From Bog-473 sp963726135 (GTDB lineage: Bacteria > Actinomycetota > Acidimicrobiia > Acidimicrobiales > RAAP-2): a stretch of 64,000 nucleotides of DNA. The translations under genes were made by a program, and so were the position numbers. Each line of letters starts with the position of its first letter. Position 1 is the stretch's first letter. The stretch covers positions 248,001 to 312,000 of the forward strand of contig CAVSBE010000001.1 in assembly GCA_963726135.1 (NCBI GenBank), read 5' to 3'. Positions 63,036 through 64,000 of the stretch are shown one piece after another. A model generated the notes under the pieces. It saw nothing but the letters and a program-made list of their open reading frames with translations, searched no databases and had not been told where the DNA came from.

Positions 63036-63944
63036 TCAAGCTCCCTTCGCTTGGCGGAGCGCCTCGGCCCCGCCGACGATCTCCATGATCTCGGTGGTGA
63101 TGGCGTCCTGACGGGCCCGGTTCATCACGCGCGTCAAGGTGCGGACGAGCTCGTCCGCGTTGTCGGTGGCAGCAGCCATCGCCCGCTGCTGGGCGGTGAA
63201 GAACGATGCCGCGCCCTCCAGTAGCGCGGCGAAGATCTCCGCCTCGAGGGCCCGCGGGGCCAGCCCGAGCAGTAGCTTCGGGGGCTCGGGCTCGAACTCG
63301 GTGTAGCCCTCGAGTTTCCCCTCGTCCTGCTCGCCCTCTTCGTCCGTTCCTTCGGGCAGGGGGAGCGGCAGCAGCTGCTGCCGCTCGACGCGCTGGGTCC
63401 CGGCGGAGATGAAGCGCGTCGAGACCATCTCAATGAGGTCGATGTCGCCCGACGCGAACGGTGCGGCCACAACCGCCGCGATGTGCCTGGCGTCGGCGAA
63501 CTCGGGGCGGTCGGCGAAACCGACGAACGACTGCGCCGTCTCGACGCCTCGGTAGCGGAAGTAGGGAGGGGCCTTCTTGCCAACCGACCACACCGTCACC
63601 TCCGCGCCGTTGCTCCGGTGCTCGGCAACGAGCCGCTCGGTGGCGCGCAGCACACCGGAGTTGTAGGACCCGGCCAGGCCCCGGTCGCCGGCGATCGCGA
63701 GGATCCCGACATGGCGCGGGGACTCGGGTGTGCCCAGGAGTCGCCTGGCCGCTGTCGGATCGGCCGCCGCGGTGACGCGCAGGACCCGCTCCATCCCTTC
63801 GCGGAAGGACCGGTTGGCCGCGATCCGCGTCTGGGCGCGCACGATACGCGAGGCGGCGATGAGCTCCATGGCCTTGGTGATCTTCCTCGTGGACTGCACG
63901 CTGCGGATACGGCGGCGCAGGATCCGCTCTTGGCCTCCGGCCAT
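63036..63944 (-). CDS. atpG: ATP synthase gamma subunit
   Basis: A 302-residue rotor subunit. RILRRRIRSVQSTRKITKAM and ELIAASRIVRAQTRI form the N-terminal helix; ILAIAGDRGLAGSYNSGVLR is the Rossmann-like middle; AMAAATDNADELVRTLTRVM and NRARQDAITTEIMEIVGGAE are the C-terminal helix. A Glu/Asp-rich insert near residue 210 (PEGTDEEGEQDEGKLEG) is typical of actinobacteria. The ATG at 63944 lies 3 bases after the atpA stop. Confidence 0.95.
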   Translation of the reverse strand: MAGGQERILRRRIRSVQSTRKITKAMELIAASRIVRAQTRIAANRSFREGMERVLRVTAAADPTAARRLLGTPESPRHVGILAIAGDRGLAGSYNSGVLRATERLVAEHRSNGAEVTVWSVGKKAPPYFRYRGVETAQSFVGFADRPEFADARHIAAVVAAPFASGDIDLIEMVSTRFISAGTQRVERQQLLPLPLPEGTDEEGEQDEGKLEGYTEFEPEPPKLLLGLAPRALEAEIFAALLEGAASFFTAQQRAMAAATDNADELVRTLTRVMNRARQDAITTEIMEIVGGAEALRQAKGA

Positions 63945-63947
63945 GGG

Positions 63948-64000
63948 TCAGTCGACCTTCCCCGTGTCGAATCCCTCGAGGAACGAGGTCAGGCCCTTGT
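63948..64000 (-). CDS. atpA: ATP synthase alpha subunit, C-terminal end only
   Basis: The last 17 codons read KGLTSFLEGFDTGKVD then TGA at 63948-63950. This end is consistent with actinobacterial AtpA, and the next gene is atpG. The remainder lies beyond the window. Confidence 0.75.
   Translation of the reverse strand, partial: KGLTSFLEGFDTGKVD

Overview
The window looks like chromosomal DNA of a high-GC actinobacterium. Its gene styles (trehalose synthase next to a maltokinase-like gene, a SirA-type sulfite reductase, a class F sortase, proteins built of GYW-DGGIFSFGD repeats) suggest Acidimicrobiia or a near relative. That placement is inferred from protein families, since no rRNA is present.

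Layout. (1) 1-8.8 kb: surface polysaccharide genes, namely a flippase cut by the window edge, two GT4 glycosyltransferases, a frameshifted polysaccharide deacetylase, a phosphodiester-glycosidase lipoprotein, a methyltransferase and an ISL3-type transposase remnant. (2) 9.0-35.1 kb: a genomic island made of two related elements inserted in tandem at the 3' end of an intact tRNA-Ala(CGC) gene (35098-35173). Each element has a tRNA 3'-end copy at its left end and a paired GGTCACGT arm-like repeat just inside each end; an IS481-family insertion splits the core they share. The larger element (about 19.8 kb) carries an ice-binding repeat protein, two c-di-GMP genes, a decaying sortase/substrate pair, small regulators and several oxidoreductases. 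The smaller one (about 6.3 kb) carries a TetR regulator, a DszB-like desulfinase joined to a rhodanese domain, a CYTH-like protein, membrane proteins and a lysine-rich histone-like repeat protein. No integrase is visible; only excisionase-like scraps remain. (3) 35.3-44.1 kb: an assimilatory sulfate locus. A leftward, translationally coupled operon cysH-sirA-frhB-like-hypothetical-ABC ATPase diverges from a rightward run cysD-cysN-siroheme gene, with a palindromic operator between them. (4) 44.1-52.1 kb: two giant paralogous surface proteins (beta-propeller plus Ig-like repeats), the second frameshifted. (5) 52.2-64 kb: core metabolism, namely galT, maltokinase-like gene, treS, enoyl-CoA hydratase, meaB, murA, glpX and the ATP synthase genes atpC-D-G-(A).

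How the genes fit together. CysD/CysN make APS, a CysH of APS-reductase type makes sulfite, and SirA reduces it with siroheme supplied by the adjacent precorrin-2 dehydrogenase. The FrhB-like iron-sulfur flavoprotein locked into the sirA operon is the natural candidate electron donor, which would make this a split counterpart of the fused F420-dependent sulfite reductase (Fsr) of methanogens. The DszB-like gene on the neighbouring element would release more sulfite from an organic sulfinate.

A general caution: many genes, including the housekeeping gene meaB, carry single-base frameshifts. Some may be sequencing or assembly errors rather than biological decay.
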